From the NCBI GenBank assembly GCA_910579515.1, contig CAJTUV010000012.1, forward strand, positions 25,781 to 89,780: 64,000 bases of DNA. Direction: 5' to 3'. Position 1 is the first letter of the stretch. Every line of letters starts with the position of its first letter. The position numbers and the translations under genes are program-made. Source of the stretch: an uncultured Hungatella sp. GTDB taxonomy: Bacteria > Bacillota > Clostridia > Lachnospirales > Lachnospiraceae. The notes below the pieces were generated by a model. The model ran no database searches and had not been told where the DNA came from. It saw only the letters and a list, made by a program, of their open reading frames with translations. Shown in pieces: positions 17,544 through 25,971 of the stretch.

Positions 17544-17581
17544 GGCAAGAAAGTCCAAAAATTTTGTGGGAGGACGCGGAT

Positions 17582-18436
17582 ATGCAGACAAACAAAAAAA
17601 GAACCTGGTACTGCCAGGGAAACCCTTTAGCAGAAGAGATTGAACATACTACCATATGGAGAGACTCCCTTGCTCTCTGGAGTTTAGGGCAATGTGGTTT
17701 CGTGTGGAAAAAAGATGTTACTCTATATATTGATCCAGTTTTAAACGACATAAAGGATTCTGCTGGTATCACAAGGCGGTGGTTTCCTGCCCCTTTTCCA
17801 CCACAAGTTGTAAAAGGGGATTATGTATTGTGCACTCATGGCCACAAGGATCATATGGCGATAGAGACCTTAACTGGCATTGCGGTTTCTGACAGCCATA
17901 TAAAATTTATTATTCCCGGAGCATGGATGGAAACGCTGTCTGAGGCCGGCATTGAGAAATCGCGGATTCTTCCGGCAAAAGCTCATGAAAAAATAGATTT
18001 TCCGAATCTGACGATTCTCCCAATTTCCGCCGCCCATCCTGAGCATAGGACTGATCAAAACGGACAGGATATGGCACTCTGTTATTTTGTAACCATGGGC
18101 GACATTCATCTTCTTCATTTAGGGGATACGTATTTGACAGACTCGCTTCTGGAAGATTTGCAAAAACTGCCTGCTCCCCATTTATTTTTTCCGCCAATCA
18201 ATGGTGGAGATTATTTCCGTACCAAGCGAAACTGCATCGGAAACCTCTCCTGCCTTGAGGCAGCTTCCCTGGCATGTATGCTACAGGCAGATTTTACCAT
18301 CCCGACTCATTTTGATATGATAAAAGGAAATACGGTTGACCCCCTGATTTTTGCAAGAGAATTAATGGAACAAAATCCAAGCGCAAAGTGGCACATTCCT
18401 TCTCTTGGAGAGCGTTTTATTTATGTGAAGCGATAA
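17582..18436 (+). CDS. MBL-fold metallo-hydrolase, UlaG-like lactonase family (about 284 aa)
   Basis: The metal-binding motif THGHKDH at residues 85-91, followed by ISAAHPEH, LHLGDTY and IPTHFDM, gives the full ligand set of the metallo-beta-lactamase fold. The overall pattern, with an opening LALWSLGQCGFVWK and YIDP, is that of L-ascorbate-6-phosphate lactonase (UlaG) and related sugar lactonases. A GGGAGGA site precedes ATG 17582; an upstream in-frame TTG at 17564 is less likely. It faces the sugar-oxidation operon and ends three bases before it. Opening a sugar lactone made by the neighbouring Gfo/Idh/MocA dehydrogenases would be a sensible role, but that link is inferred. Confidence 0.8.
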   Translation: MQTNKKRTWYCQGNPLAEEIEHTTIWRDSLALWSLGQCGFVWKKDVTLYIDPVLNDIKDSAGITRRWFPAPFPPQVVKGDYVLCTHGHKDHMAIETLTGIAVSDSHIKFIIPGAWMETLSEAGIEKSRILPAKAHEKIDFPNLTILPISAAHPEHRTDQNGQDMALCYFVTMGDIHLLHLGDTYLTDSLLEDLQKLPAPHLFFPPINGGDYFRTKRNCIGNLSCLEAASLACMLQADFTIPTHFDMIKGNTVDPLIFARELMEQNPSAKWHIPSLGERFIYVKR

Positions 18437-18438
18437 TC

Positions 18439-19161
18439 TTATGAAACCAACGGCAGGATAAAAGACGCCCAAAAGCTGCTGACCGGCATCACCAGAACCA
18501 TCGCCGGAATCATGTCCGCCACCGGAAAATCCTTTACTTTAATCATGCGAAAGCCTGTGGCCAGAAGAAGAATCCCACCGCAGGCTTTAAAATCATTGAT
18601 CATTGCCGGTGAACACAGGGGATAAATAATCCTTGCCAATAAAAACAGAGCAGAAAAAATCACTAACTGCGGTACTGCAATCAGAGATACCACTCCGCCC
18701 AGAGTACAGGCAAAAATAAGTGCTGTGGGAAAATCCATAATCGACTTTGCCAAAAGAATGGTATGTTCCCCGGTCATCCCCGATACGATAGAACCATAAA
18801 TCCCTGTTCCGCTGGCGCAGAACAGAACCAGCGCCGTCACCAGCAAATCGCTTTCCCCCTGCTTTGTACCAGCCTTCTTTTGCAGTCTGCCAATCCCCTT
18901 TTGCCTCATCTTTCCTGCCTGATTGATCTTCGTTCCCAGATGAAAGAGAAACCCTATTGACGTACCTGTAATTACTGAAAAAACCACTGCCGGCATATTT
19001 TTCATCAACACAATCGAGCTGATTCCCATAGACATGGCACAGACGCCGAAGACCGCATTCATATTTTCTTTCAACCCATCGTTTAGTTTGTTCCCAAGAA
19101 AAGTTCCCGCAATGCCTCCGGCCATAATTACCAACACATTCACAAGGATTCCTATCGGCAT
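18439..19161 (-). CDS. DUF554 family membrane protein (about 240 aa)
   Basis: The protein begins with the DUF554 signature GILVNVLVIMAGGIAGTFLG and has about seven membrane spans rich in glycine and alanine, with the conserved FGVCAMSMGI region. DUF554 proteins (Bacillus YdfK/YqgA group) are putative channels or transporters of unknown substrate. The ATG at 19161 follows a GGAGGAAGG site and is preferred over upstream in-frame codons. It is the last gene of the sugar operon, 41 bases after the second dehydrogenase. Confidence 0.85.
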   Translation of the reverse strand: MPIGILVNVLVIMAGGIAGTFLGNKLNDGLKENMNAVFGVCAMSMGISSIVLMKNMPAVVFSVITGTSIGFLFHLGTKINQAGKMRQKGIGRLQKKAGTKQGESDLLVTALVLFCASGTGIYGSIVSGMTGEHTILLAKSIMDFPTALIFACTLGGVVSLIAVPQLVIFSALFLLARIIYPLCSPAMINDFKACGGILLLATGFRMIKVKDFPVADMIPAMVLVMPVSSFWASFILPLVS

Positions 19162-19202
19162 ATTTCCTTCCTCCTCTGTCTTTTGTCTTTTAAACACGCC
19201 AA

Positions 19203-20333
19203 TCATTCTTCTTTATAATCGTAACATAACTCATACTCCGATACAAAAAGTTTTCCAGACGCAGCCGATCGGATTCCCGCCTCTAAAACATAAGTTGCCT
19301 TTACATTACAGTCCAGAGAAAGAAGATACGGAAGGTCCTCTCCTGTCTCCAGATAGTAAAATACATCCTCCGCCAGATTTTGATGACCTTGGGGCAGGGG
19401 ATAATCCTCTGAGTCATAAACAATATTTGGAATAGAAGCATAAGGTTCCTGGTAAACGCAGACTCTGGTCCGGTTTTTATGATCATAATTTTCCACAATG
19501 AGAGAACCTTTGTCTCCCCAGACAATCGGGCCGGTTGGCAGTCCGCTGCTTCTGGTTGCCCAGGTGCCTTCCAGAAAAGCAACTCCCTCTGGATACGTAA
19601 GCGTAAGTGCAGCGTAATCCTCAGCATCCCCAAACTGATGGTGGAAATTTGCTTTTATGCCGAATACGGTTTCCGGCTGTCTTCCCAAAAACCAGTCGGC
19701 AAGGACAATGCCATAGCTGCAGTAATCAATCATGCTTCCGCCGCCGCACCGAAGCTGATACCACCATTCCCTTTTTAAATATTCCTCAGGTATCTGTTTT
19801 TTATCAGGATGGACTCCGAGAGAATCTGGATTGCGGTACTGAAAACGGTAAACTTTTCCAATAATTCCCTGGTCGATTAATTTTTTTGCCAGCCGGATTC
19901 CAGGTTTCCAGTAAGAAAACCAGTTTGTGATGCACAAAGCCTTTCCCTCTCTGGCAGCTTTTTCAATCTTTAGAGCATGATCTTTGCAGATTGCCAGAGG
20001 CTTATCCGTTACCACATGGATGCCTTGATAAAGAAGCTGTGGAATCACCGTTCCATGGAGAGCGTTTTCCGTTGTGACCAATACAAGATCCGGCTTTGTC
20101 TCCAGAAGCTGTTCCATACTTTCAAACATTTGATCCATATTCATCATTCGAAGGAAACGTTCTCTATTAGACCATCTGCTAGCTGGGCCCTGGTATGTTG
20201 TTTCATTCATGGGCGCAGTATCTGCGGCGCCTATAAACTCGTAGTGGTCCGGCATTGCCAAAAATCCCCTGATTATTTCCAAAACATGAAGGTGGGCGAA
20301 TCCCAATACGCCTACCCGATATTTTCTCTTCAT
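19203..20333 (-). CDS. Gfo/Idh/MocA family oxidoreductase (376 aa)
   Basis: The N-terminal Rossmann domain begins RVGVLGFAHLHVLEI, replacing the usual glycine triad with GFAHLH. It is followed by LVTTENALHGT and the catalytic-lysine segment TDKPLAI, both standard for the family. The C-terminal half is the GFO/IDH/MocA substrate domain with SMIDYCSYGIVLADWF. These enzymes oxidise or reduce sugars, inositols and their derivatives with NAD(P). It lies between the sugar permeases and DUF554 in one operon and is distinct from the second family member at 24587-25723. Two different members in one operon often carry out sequential oxidation and re-reduction of a sugar. Confidence 0.85.
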   Translation of the reverse strand: MKRKYRVGVLGFAHLHVLEIIRGFLAMPDHYEFIGAADTAPMNETTYQGPASRWSNRERFLRMMNMDQMFESMEQLLETKPDLVLVTTENALHGTVIPQLLYQGIHVVTDKPLAICKDHALKIEKAAREGKALCITNWFSYWKPGIRLAKKLIDQGIIGKVYRFQYRNPDSLGVHPDKKQIPEEYLKREWWYQLRCGGGSMIDYCSYGIVLADWFLGRQPETVFGIKANFHHQFGDAEDYAALTLTYPEGVAFLEGTWATRSSGLPTGPIVWGDKGSLIVENYDHKNRTRVCVYQEPYASIPNIVYDSEDYPLPQGHQNLAEDVFYYLETGEDLPYLLSLDCNVKATYVLEAGIRSAASGKLFVSEYELCYDYKEE

Positions 20334-20342
20334 AGTTTCACC

Positions 20343-21191
20343 TCACCCTTTAATCCCTGACGTCGCCACACCGTCTACTAAGTATTTGTTCATCGTGATA
20401 AAGATAACAAATAACGGAACCAATGAAACGACTGCCATTGCAAACATGGCTCCGTAATCCGACGAGGAAGTAGAATCCAGATACAGCTTCAAAGCGATGC
20501 TGACCGTATAGTTTGGTGTTCTTTTTATATATAAAAGAGGCGACATGTAGTCGTTCCAGCGGTTAATAAAGGACAATATGGTAACCGTTGCAATGGCAGG
20601 CTTTGTCAGAGGAACGATGATTCTGGAAAACATGGTAAGTTTTGAACATCCGTCCAGACGGGCCGCCTCATCCAGCTCCTTGGGAATCCCATTCATAAAA
20701 TTCATAAACACATACGTGAAAAAACCAGATACTGCAAAAAAATGAGGGACGATTAAAGGCAGATAAGTATTGATCCATCCCAGCTTGTTGTACCATAGGT
20801 ACTGTGGGATCATCATAATCTGTTCTGGAAGCATCATGGTCAGTATGACCATGGCAAAAAGCGGGTTCCTCAATCGAAATCGAATCCTGGACAGGGCATA
20901 CGCCACCATCAGAGACGATAAAATGGCCCCAGCCGTAGCGACGACCGTGACAACTATGGTATTCTGGATAAAAACACCGAAGGTGGTATGAGAAAAACCT
21001 GCCCAGCCGTTGACATAATTTTCCGTTGTGGGATTTCTGGGAATCAGTTGTGTGACAGTCTGATAAATGGTGCTGCTTTTTTTGAAAGAACTGGAAACCG
21101 TCCACAAAAGAGGATAAATCATAATCAGGCCTATCAAGCATACGCACAGATGATACAGAAATATATTTCGTTTTCCTTTTTTTCGCTCCAT
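20343..21191 (-). CDS. Carbohydrate ABC transporter permease, MalG type (about 282 aa)
   Basis: Six membrane spans are visible, and the cytoplasmic EAA loop reads ELDEAARLDGCSKLTMFSRI followed by IVPLTKP, the contact site for the ATPase. The ATG at 21191 has a GAGGAG site that overlaps the end of the upstream permease gene; a GTG three codons earlier is possible. It pairs with the MalF-type permease and the lipoprotein of the same operon as a CUT1 importer. No ATPase gene is present, so a shared MsmK/MsiK-type ATPase elsewhere is expected. Confidence 0.9.
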   Translation of the reverse strand: MERKKGKRNIFLYHLCVCLIGLIMIYPLLWTVSSSFKKSSTIYQTVTQLIPRNPTTENYVNGWAGFSHTTFGVFIQNTIVVTVVATAGAILSSLMVAYALSRIRFRLRNPLFAMVILTMMLPEQIMMIPQYLWYNKLGWINTYLPLIVPHFFAVSGFFTYVFMNFMNGIPKELDEAARLDGCSKLTMFSRIIVPLTKPAIATVTILSFINRWNDYMSPLLYIKRTPNYTVSIALKLYLDSTSSSDYGAMFAMAVVSLVPLFVIFITMNKYLVDGVATSGIKG

Positions 21192-21196
21192 ATCAC

Positions 21197-22084
21197 TCAC
21201 TCCTCATATACCCAATATTTTTTTGTACGAAATAGAAATAACGTGTACAGCATAATAACCAGAACAATCATCCACCCCAAAGCCGCGCCGTATCCGGCTT
21301 TGCTAAACTCAAACGAGGTCTGATACATATAAAGAACATAGAATCTGGTCGCCTTTAACGGCCCTCCGTTGGTGATCAGCTGGGCCTGGGCGAAAATAAG
21401 AAAGGCGTTGATCGACTGCATAACCAGATTAAAAAAAATCGTCGGAGTCAAAAGCGGAATCGTGATGGTAAAAAAGGCCTTAAAACCGCCGGCGCCGTCT
21501 ACACGGGCCGCCTCGTACAGGCTTTCTGGTATCTGTTTCATAGCTGCCAGAAACAGAAGCATGGAAGATCCAAACTGCCACACGGACAGGATGATGATCA
21601 CCCACATAGCCGTTTTAGGATTTCCAATCCATCCCACGGTTGTACCGAATAAGCTGTTGATCAGCCCGTCTGCAGCAAACAGCCTTTTCCAGAGAATGGC
21701 GATTGCCACAGAAGAGCCAATGATGGACGGAAAATAAAATACAGCCCGATAAATCGGCGTCATTTTTGTATTTCTAAATAAAATAATAGCCACTGCCAGC
21801 GCTGCCAGAAGACGAAGGGGAACAGAAAAGACAGCAAATTTTAAAGTCAGAAATAACGAGGTATAAAAGTCATTATCCCGAAATATGGCAGTATAATTTT
21901 TAAGTCCTACCCATCTGGCCTCAGACAGGATATTAAAGTCACAAAACGAATAGTACAGAGAGACAAACATGGGAACTACCAGAAAGAACAAAAGTCCGAT
22001 GATAAATGGAAGGGAAAAAAGATATCCCGTCAGAGCCTCCTTCTGCCACATATTCAGCTTTTTCCTTTTTTTCTTTTTTTCCAT
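21197..22084 (-). CDS. Carbohydrate ABC transporter permease, MalF/UgpA type (295 aa)
   Basis: Six membrane spans follow a lysine-rich N-terminus, and the EAA loop reads LYEAARVDGAGGFKAFFTIT followed by IPLLTP. The AAAGGAG site and ATG at 22084 are well placed. The gene follows the solute-binding lipoprotein by 76 bases. Together they form the membrane channel of a CUT1 sugar importer; the sugar cannot be read from the sequence. Confidence 0.9.
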   Translation of the reverse strand: MEKKKKRKKLNMWQKEALTGYLFSLPFIIGLLFFLVVPMFVSLYYSFCDFNILSEARWVGLKNYTAIFRDNDFYTSLFLTLKFAVFSVPLRLLAALAVAIILFRNTKMTPIYRAVFYFPSIIGSSVAIAILWKRLFAADGLINSLFGTTVGWIGNPKTAMWVIIILSVWQFGSSMLLFLAAMKQIPESLYEAARVDGAGGFKAFFTITIPLLTPTIFFNLVMQSINAFLIFAQAQLITNGGPLKATRFYVLYMYQTSFEFSKAGYGAALGWMIVLVIMLYTLFLFRTKKYWVYEE

Positions 22085-22160
22085 TTGAATTCTCCTTTAG
22101 CATCAGATGCCGGCCAGGTAAAAGAAAATCCTGGCCGACTCCTGACTCCTACCTTTTCTC

Positions 22161-23546
22161 CTACCTTTTGGCGGCAGCAGCCATGATCTCATTGCCTTCT
22201 GTAAAAAACTTTTCTGCTGCTTCCATACCAGTCATTTGTCCATATTCTACGTACTGCGCCAGCTCCATAAGCAGATTCTCTGCTTCTGTCATACCGTTTC
22301 CGGCTGGCGGATTGGCGACGCTGGCGACTGGAGTCACTACTTCTGTGACGTACGTAAAGATTTTTGCCTGAGTATCATCTACCTGGGAAGTGATCTGGGA
22401 GGCTACCTCTCCATTGGCTGGAACGCCTGGTTCGCCTAAGATAATTTCGTTTGCCTCTTTAGAATTGATCCACCAGTTCAGAAGTTCTACAACTGCATCC
22501 TGATTCTGCCCTTGTGTTTTTGCAGGAACAACCAGACTCATGGCTTCTCTTAAATAGGCGGATTTTTTCACATCCTTGCTGGGAGCTGTGGTCAGAGCAA
22601 GCTCCGTGCCCTCCGGCGCAGCGTTCTGTAAGGCCGTACATTGATTGGAATTATAGAAAGCGCACCAGGAACTCATCTCAGGGGAGGTTCCATAGACCAT
22701 AGGGTGCTCTTCCACAGAAGATACGGAACCTAAAAGACTATAGTCCATCAGCCAGCCTTCCTGATACCCCTGTTCAATTAAGAGGAAGAGATCCGCAATA
22801 TCCTTCGCAGAGCTTCCGCCAATCTTGTCTTTTCCAAACAGAACCACATCATTTGCACGCACCATATATTCCATCAACTGGGATTCGTAGTTAAAATACG
22901 TTTTATATCCTGTTTTTTCATAGACTTCCTTACACAGCGCGGCAAACTCGTCCAATGTCATGTTATCCTTCACGGTGATGTTGTTTGTATCCAAAAGCGT
23001 CTTGTTGTAAATACAGCTGATGGAATTGATACCAGCACAGATTCCATATAATTTTCCGTCAATAGATGTAGCAGACAGAATACTGTCAGAAATAGAAGAG
23101 GTATCCAGGGCCCCGCTTTCCACATAGGGGGTCAGGTCGGTTAACAGACCTGAATCCACATATTCCTGATAGTACGATCCCTGAAGCATCATCAAGTCCG
23201 GCATATCGCTGCTGGCAGCCGCCGCCTGGATGGATACCAGATAGTCGTCCCAAACACTCATCTGCGTCTCAATACGAATGCCATGTTCTTTGGCATAAAG
23301 ATCCAGCATTTTTTGGAATCTGTCATTTCTGGTCTGATTGCCCCACCACGCTGTGATCAATTCCACAGGCTTTTCGTCTTCCTTGGACGCCGATGAAGCT
23401 TCTGCCTCTTTTGAAGCCTGGGGGACGGATTCAGGAGAAGAAGTTTCCTGGGAACCGCTCTCTGGCTTAGAACCAGACGAACATCCTATCATGCTCCCCG
23501 CCATTACTGCTGCAAGGACCAGCGCCAATACGTTCTTTCTTTTCAT
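22161..23546 (-). CDS. Extracellular sugar-binding lipoprotein of an ABC importer (461 aa)
   Basis: A lipoprotein signal peptide with lipobox SMIGC places the lipidated cysteine at residue 22. A low-complexity Ser/Glu linker follows, then a family 1 solute-binding fold (NQTRNDRFQKMLDLY, ADLFLLIEQGYQEGWL, ASQITSQVDDTQAKI). It is anchored outside the cell membrane and delivers substrate to the two permeases encoded downstream. Its position inside an operon with two sugar dehydrogenases and an isomerase suggests a monosaccharide, inositol or glycoside ligand. Confidence 0.9.
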   Translation of the reverse strand: MKRKNVLALVLAAVMAGSMIGCSSGSKPESGSQETSSPESVPQASKEAEASSASKEDEKPVELITAWWGNQTRNDRFQKMLDLYAKEHGIRIETQMSVWDDYLVSIQAAAASSDMPDLMMLQGSYYQEYVDSGLLTDLTPYVESGALDTSSISDSILSATSIDGKLYGICAGINSISCIYNKTLLDTNNITVKDNMTLDEFAALCKEVYEKTGYKTYFNYESQLMEYMVRANDVVLFGKDKIGGSSAKDIADLFLLIEQGYQEGWLMDYSLLGSVSSVEEHPMVYGTSPEMSSWCAFYNSNQCTALQNAAPEGTELALTTAPSKDVKKSAYLREAMSLVVPAKTQGQNQDAVVELLNWWINSKEANEIILGEPGVPANGEVASQITSQVDDTQAKIFTYVTEVVTPVASVANPPAGNGMTEAENLLMELAQYVEYGQMTGMEAAEKFFTEGNEIMAAAAKR

Positions 23547-23568
23547 AAATCAATACCTCCTTATATAA

Positions 23569-24570
23569 TTAAAAATTTTTAATAGCACAATCAAAAGCAA
23601 ACTCAGAAGCAGAAAAATTAATTTTTCTTGTAAAGTTTAAAGCTTCTGCAGCCCCTGTCATTCTATCCATACCGCTGTCTTCCCATTCAACAGAAAGAGG
23701 TCCCGTGTAACGAATCTGGTTGAGCATTCGGATGATATTATCAAAATCCACATCTCCATGACCTGGAGAAACAAAATTCCATCCTCTGCGCTGGTCTCCA
23801 AAGGTAATGTGAGAGCCAAGGATTCCATTTCTCCCATTCAGATTCTTTTTTACATCCTTTATGTGAACATGGTAGATTCGATCTCTGAAATCGTATAGGA
23901 AAATACCAGGATCAACACCCTGCCAGTAAAGATGGGACGGGTCAAAATTGATTCCCAGAGTCGGACGGAAAGCAAACGTCTCCAAAAGTCTTTGGGTACT
24001 CCAGTAATCAAAGGCGATTTCCGACGGATGGATTTCAAGAGCCAGCCGCACATTACAGCGGTCAAATTCATCAAAGATAGGGGTCCACAGCTCTTTTTCT
24101 CTCTCATATCCTTCCTGAATGACCTCTTCCTGAGTCTGAGGGAAGGAATACCAGAACTTCCATATAGGGCTTCCCATAAAAAATGTGACAATATGGATAT
24201 CCATCATCTGTGCGGCATGTGCAGTGATCATCATCTGTTCCACCGCCCACTTTTGTATCTCTTGTGGCTTCCCTGCAAATTTTTTGGGGGCAAAGTTATC
24301 TAACCTGGGATCATATGCCCACCGCTGGGCATCGCCTACGCACTGGCCGTCTAAATGGGCGCTTATGGCCCAGGAGTCCAGGCCGTGGGTAGTTAACAGA
24401 TGTTTTATCTCTTCCGCATAAGAAGGATCTCGGATTATTTTTTCTGCGTCCAGATGTGCATTCTTGGTTAGCTCCAGCCCGTCATAGCCCATCTGTGCAG
24501 CCAGACTGCATATCTTGTCCAATGGGAGGTCCGCCCATTGAGACGTAAATAGTGTAATTGGTCTTGCCAT
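23569..24570 (-). CDS. Sugar phosphate isomerase/epimerase-like TIM-barrel protein (about 333 aa)
   Basis: The protein has the xylose-isomerase-like/AP-endonuclease-2 barrel pattern: LTLFTSQW-type first strand, GYDGLELT, LALEIHPSEIAFD, FDPSHLYWQGVDP, YHVHIKDVKK and SVEWEDSGMDR. These segments supply the usual His, Glu and Asp metal ligands. ATG 24570 has a better-spaced GGAG site than ATG 24576. Proteins of this kind next to Gfo/Idh/MocA dehydrogenases act as 3-keto-sugar or inosose isomerases, epimerases or dehydratases. The exact reaction is not determined. Confidence 0.85.
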   Translation of the reverse strand: MARPITLFTSQWADLPLDKICSLAAQMGYDGLELTKNAHLDAEKIIRDPSYAEEIKHLLTTHGLDSWAISAHLDGQCVGDAQRWAYDPRLDNFAPKKFAGKPQEIQKWAVEQMMITAHAAQMMDIHIVTFFMGSPIWKFWYSFPQTQEEVIQEGYEREKELWTPIFDEFDRCNVRLALEIHPSEIAFDYWSTQRLLETFAFRPTLGINFDPSHLYWQGVDPGIFLYDFRDRIYHVHIKDVKKNLNGRNGILGSHITFGDQRRGWNFVSPGHGDVDFDNIIRMLNQIRYTGPLSVEWEDSGMDRMTGAAEALNFTRKINFSASEFAFDCAIKNF

Positions 24571-24586
24571 AATCATGCGCTCCTTT

Positions 24587-25723
24587 TTAAAGTTCTACCC
24601 ACGTGCTGTTATTTTTTTGACTTTTCAAGCAGGCTTCTATGAATTGGATTCCATAAAGCCCGTCCTCTGCAGTGGGATAATCAATCATATCTGGTGTAAA
24701 ACATCCCTCCTTTTTCGCTTGTATACAGGAAATATAGCTGTCATACAGATTTCCCATAGCTTCCAGCCATCCCTCTGAATGGCCTTTTGGCATTCTGGCA
24801 TATCGGGCGGCAGAATCAGGAATCACCAAAGAGCCGCGTTTGATAATCCTGGGGATACCATCTTCCTTTATGAGAATAAGCTGCTCTGATTCTTCCTGGG
24901 ACCATAGGAGGGTTCCGCCAGAACCATAGATTCTCAGAGAAAGACTATTGTCGCAGCCAATGGCAAACTGGCTGGTCCAGTACATTCCCGTGGCTCCATT
25001 ATCATACTCCACAAGAATCTGATCATTGTCGTCCAGCTTTCTCCCAGGAACAACTACGTCCATCTTGGCCAGAAGGCGGCGAATTTTTAATCCTGTGGCC
25101 ATGGACACGGCATTCTCCACATGAGTACCCAGGTCTCCTAAGCAGTTCACTCTTCCAGAGTGAGCCGGGTCCATCCTCCATAAACCCTGCTTATTGCCGT
25201 CATCCGTCTCATTGTAAAGCCATCCCTGGGGATACTCCGCCATGACGGTTCGGATGACTCCGATTTCTCCCTGACGGATCAAATCTCTCATATATTTGAA
25301 GGTGACATTTCCCGTATAGGTATAGGTGACCATAAATAAAAGGCCCTTCCGTGAAGCAAGCTCCACCAGCTCCTTTGCCTGCCTCTCATCAGAGACAAGA
25401 GGTTTGTCACAGACCACATGGATTCCTGCCTCTAAAAAAGTTTTACAGATTTCATAGTGTGAATCATTAGGCGTAACGACTATGACAAAATCAATGCCGT
25501 CTTTTCGTGCGCTCTCTGCGGCCGCCATCTGGATGTAAGTATTGTAGCAGCGCGCTCTCTCAAGACCCAGTTTAACTCCAAACTCTTTCGATGTTTCCGG
25601 TGTTCTGGAAAAACATCCGGCTTTCAGAAAAGCCATCCCGTCTAGCTGCACCGCCTTTCGATGAGCCGGCCCTATCATGGCTCCAGGTCCTCCTCCAACC
25701 ATTCCATAAGTTATCTCTAACAA
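24587..25723 (-). CDS. Gfo/Idh/MocA family oxidoreductase, TTG start (378 aa)
   Basis: The Rossmann motif reads GMVGGGPGAMIG at the N-terminus; VTPNDSHYEIC and CDKPLVSDERQAKEL carry the family signature lysine, and FLGD-like CLGDLGTHVENAV follows. The AGGAG site is spaced correctly for a TTG at 25721-25723, and no ATG fits. It is the first gene of the operon and lies behind a promoter with an operator for the divergent LacI repressor. Together with the isomerase it resembles oxidoreductive sugar pathways such as inositol or levoglucosan use. The substrate is unknown. Confidence 0.85.
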   Translation of the reverse strand: MLEITYGMVGGGPGAMIGPAHRKAVQLDGMAFLKAGCFSRTPETSKEFGVKLGLERARCYNTYIQMAAAESARKDGIDFVIVVTPNDSHYEICKTFLEAGIHVVCDKPLVSDERQAKELVELASRKGLLFMVTYTYTGNVTFKYMRDLIRQGEIGVIRTVMAEYPQGWLYNETDDGNKQGLWRMDPAHSGRVNCLGDLGTHVENAVSMATGLKIRRLLAKMDVVVPGRKLDDNDQILVEYDNGATGMYWTSQFAIGCDNSLSLRIYGSGGTLLWSQEESEQLILIKEDGIPRIIKRGSLVIPDSAARYARMPKGHSEGWLEAMGNLYDSYISCIQAKKEGCFTPDMIDYPTAEDGLYGIQFIEACLKSQKNNSTWVEL

Positions 25724-25769
25724 CTGTCTTCTCCTTTCTGATATAAAATGAAAATTAATTGATTTTTAT

Positions 25770-25781
25770 TGAAAATTTTCA
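25770..25781. promoter_or_regulatory. LacI-type operator 1 of the sugar operon
   Basis: The perfect 12-base palindrome TGAAAATTTTCA lies between the -10 box of the sugar-operon promoter and its first gene, where a bound repressor would block transcription. An identical copy occurs at 25910-25921 beside the LacI gene. Confidence 0.6.
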
Positions 25782-25798
25782 TCCCCTGTGTTATATAT

Positions 25799-25827
25799 AT
25801 TATAGATTTATTCTCCTTGATTTGCAA
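25799..25827 (-). promoter_or_regulatory. Sigma-A-type promoter of the sugar operon
   Basis: In minus-strand order, TTGCAA (25822-25827) and a perfect TATAAT (complement of 25799-25804) are exactly 17 bases apart. The first gene starts about 75 bases downstream, with operator 1 in between. Confidence 0.7.
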
Positions 25828-25909
25828 CTAATTTTGTGCAAATCATCCATTTGCATAGGGAATATTTTAGTAATTTGTACTAAATAGATAATTATTTTTC
25901 ACTTTTTCA

Positions 25910-25921
25910 TGAAAATTTTCA
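25910..25921. promoter_or_regulatory. LacI-type operator 2 upstream of the regulator gene
   Basis: A second perfect copy of TGAAAATTTTCA, 140 bases from the first (start to start) and 51 bases before the LacI start codon. A partial copy (ATAATTTTCAT) follows directly. Two identical operators in one divergent region fit looping or dual repression. Confidence 0.55.
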
Positions 25922-25971
25922 ATAATTTTCATTTCATTAAAAAGTACTCAAGAAAAGAAACTGGAGGAATT

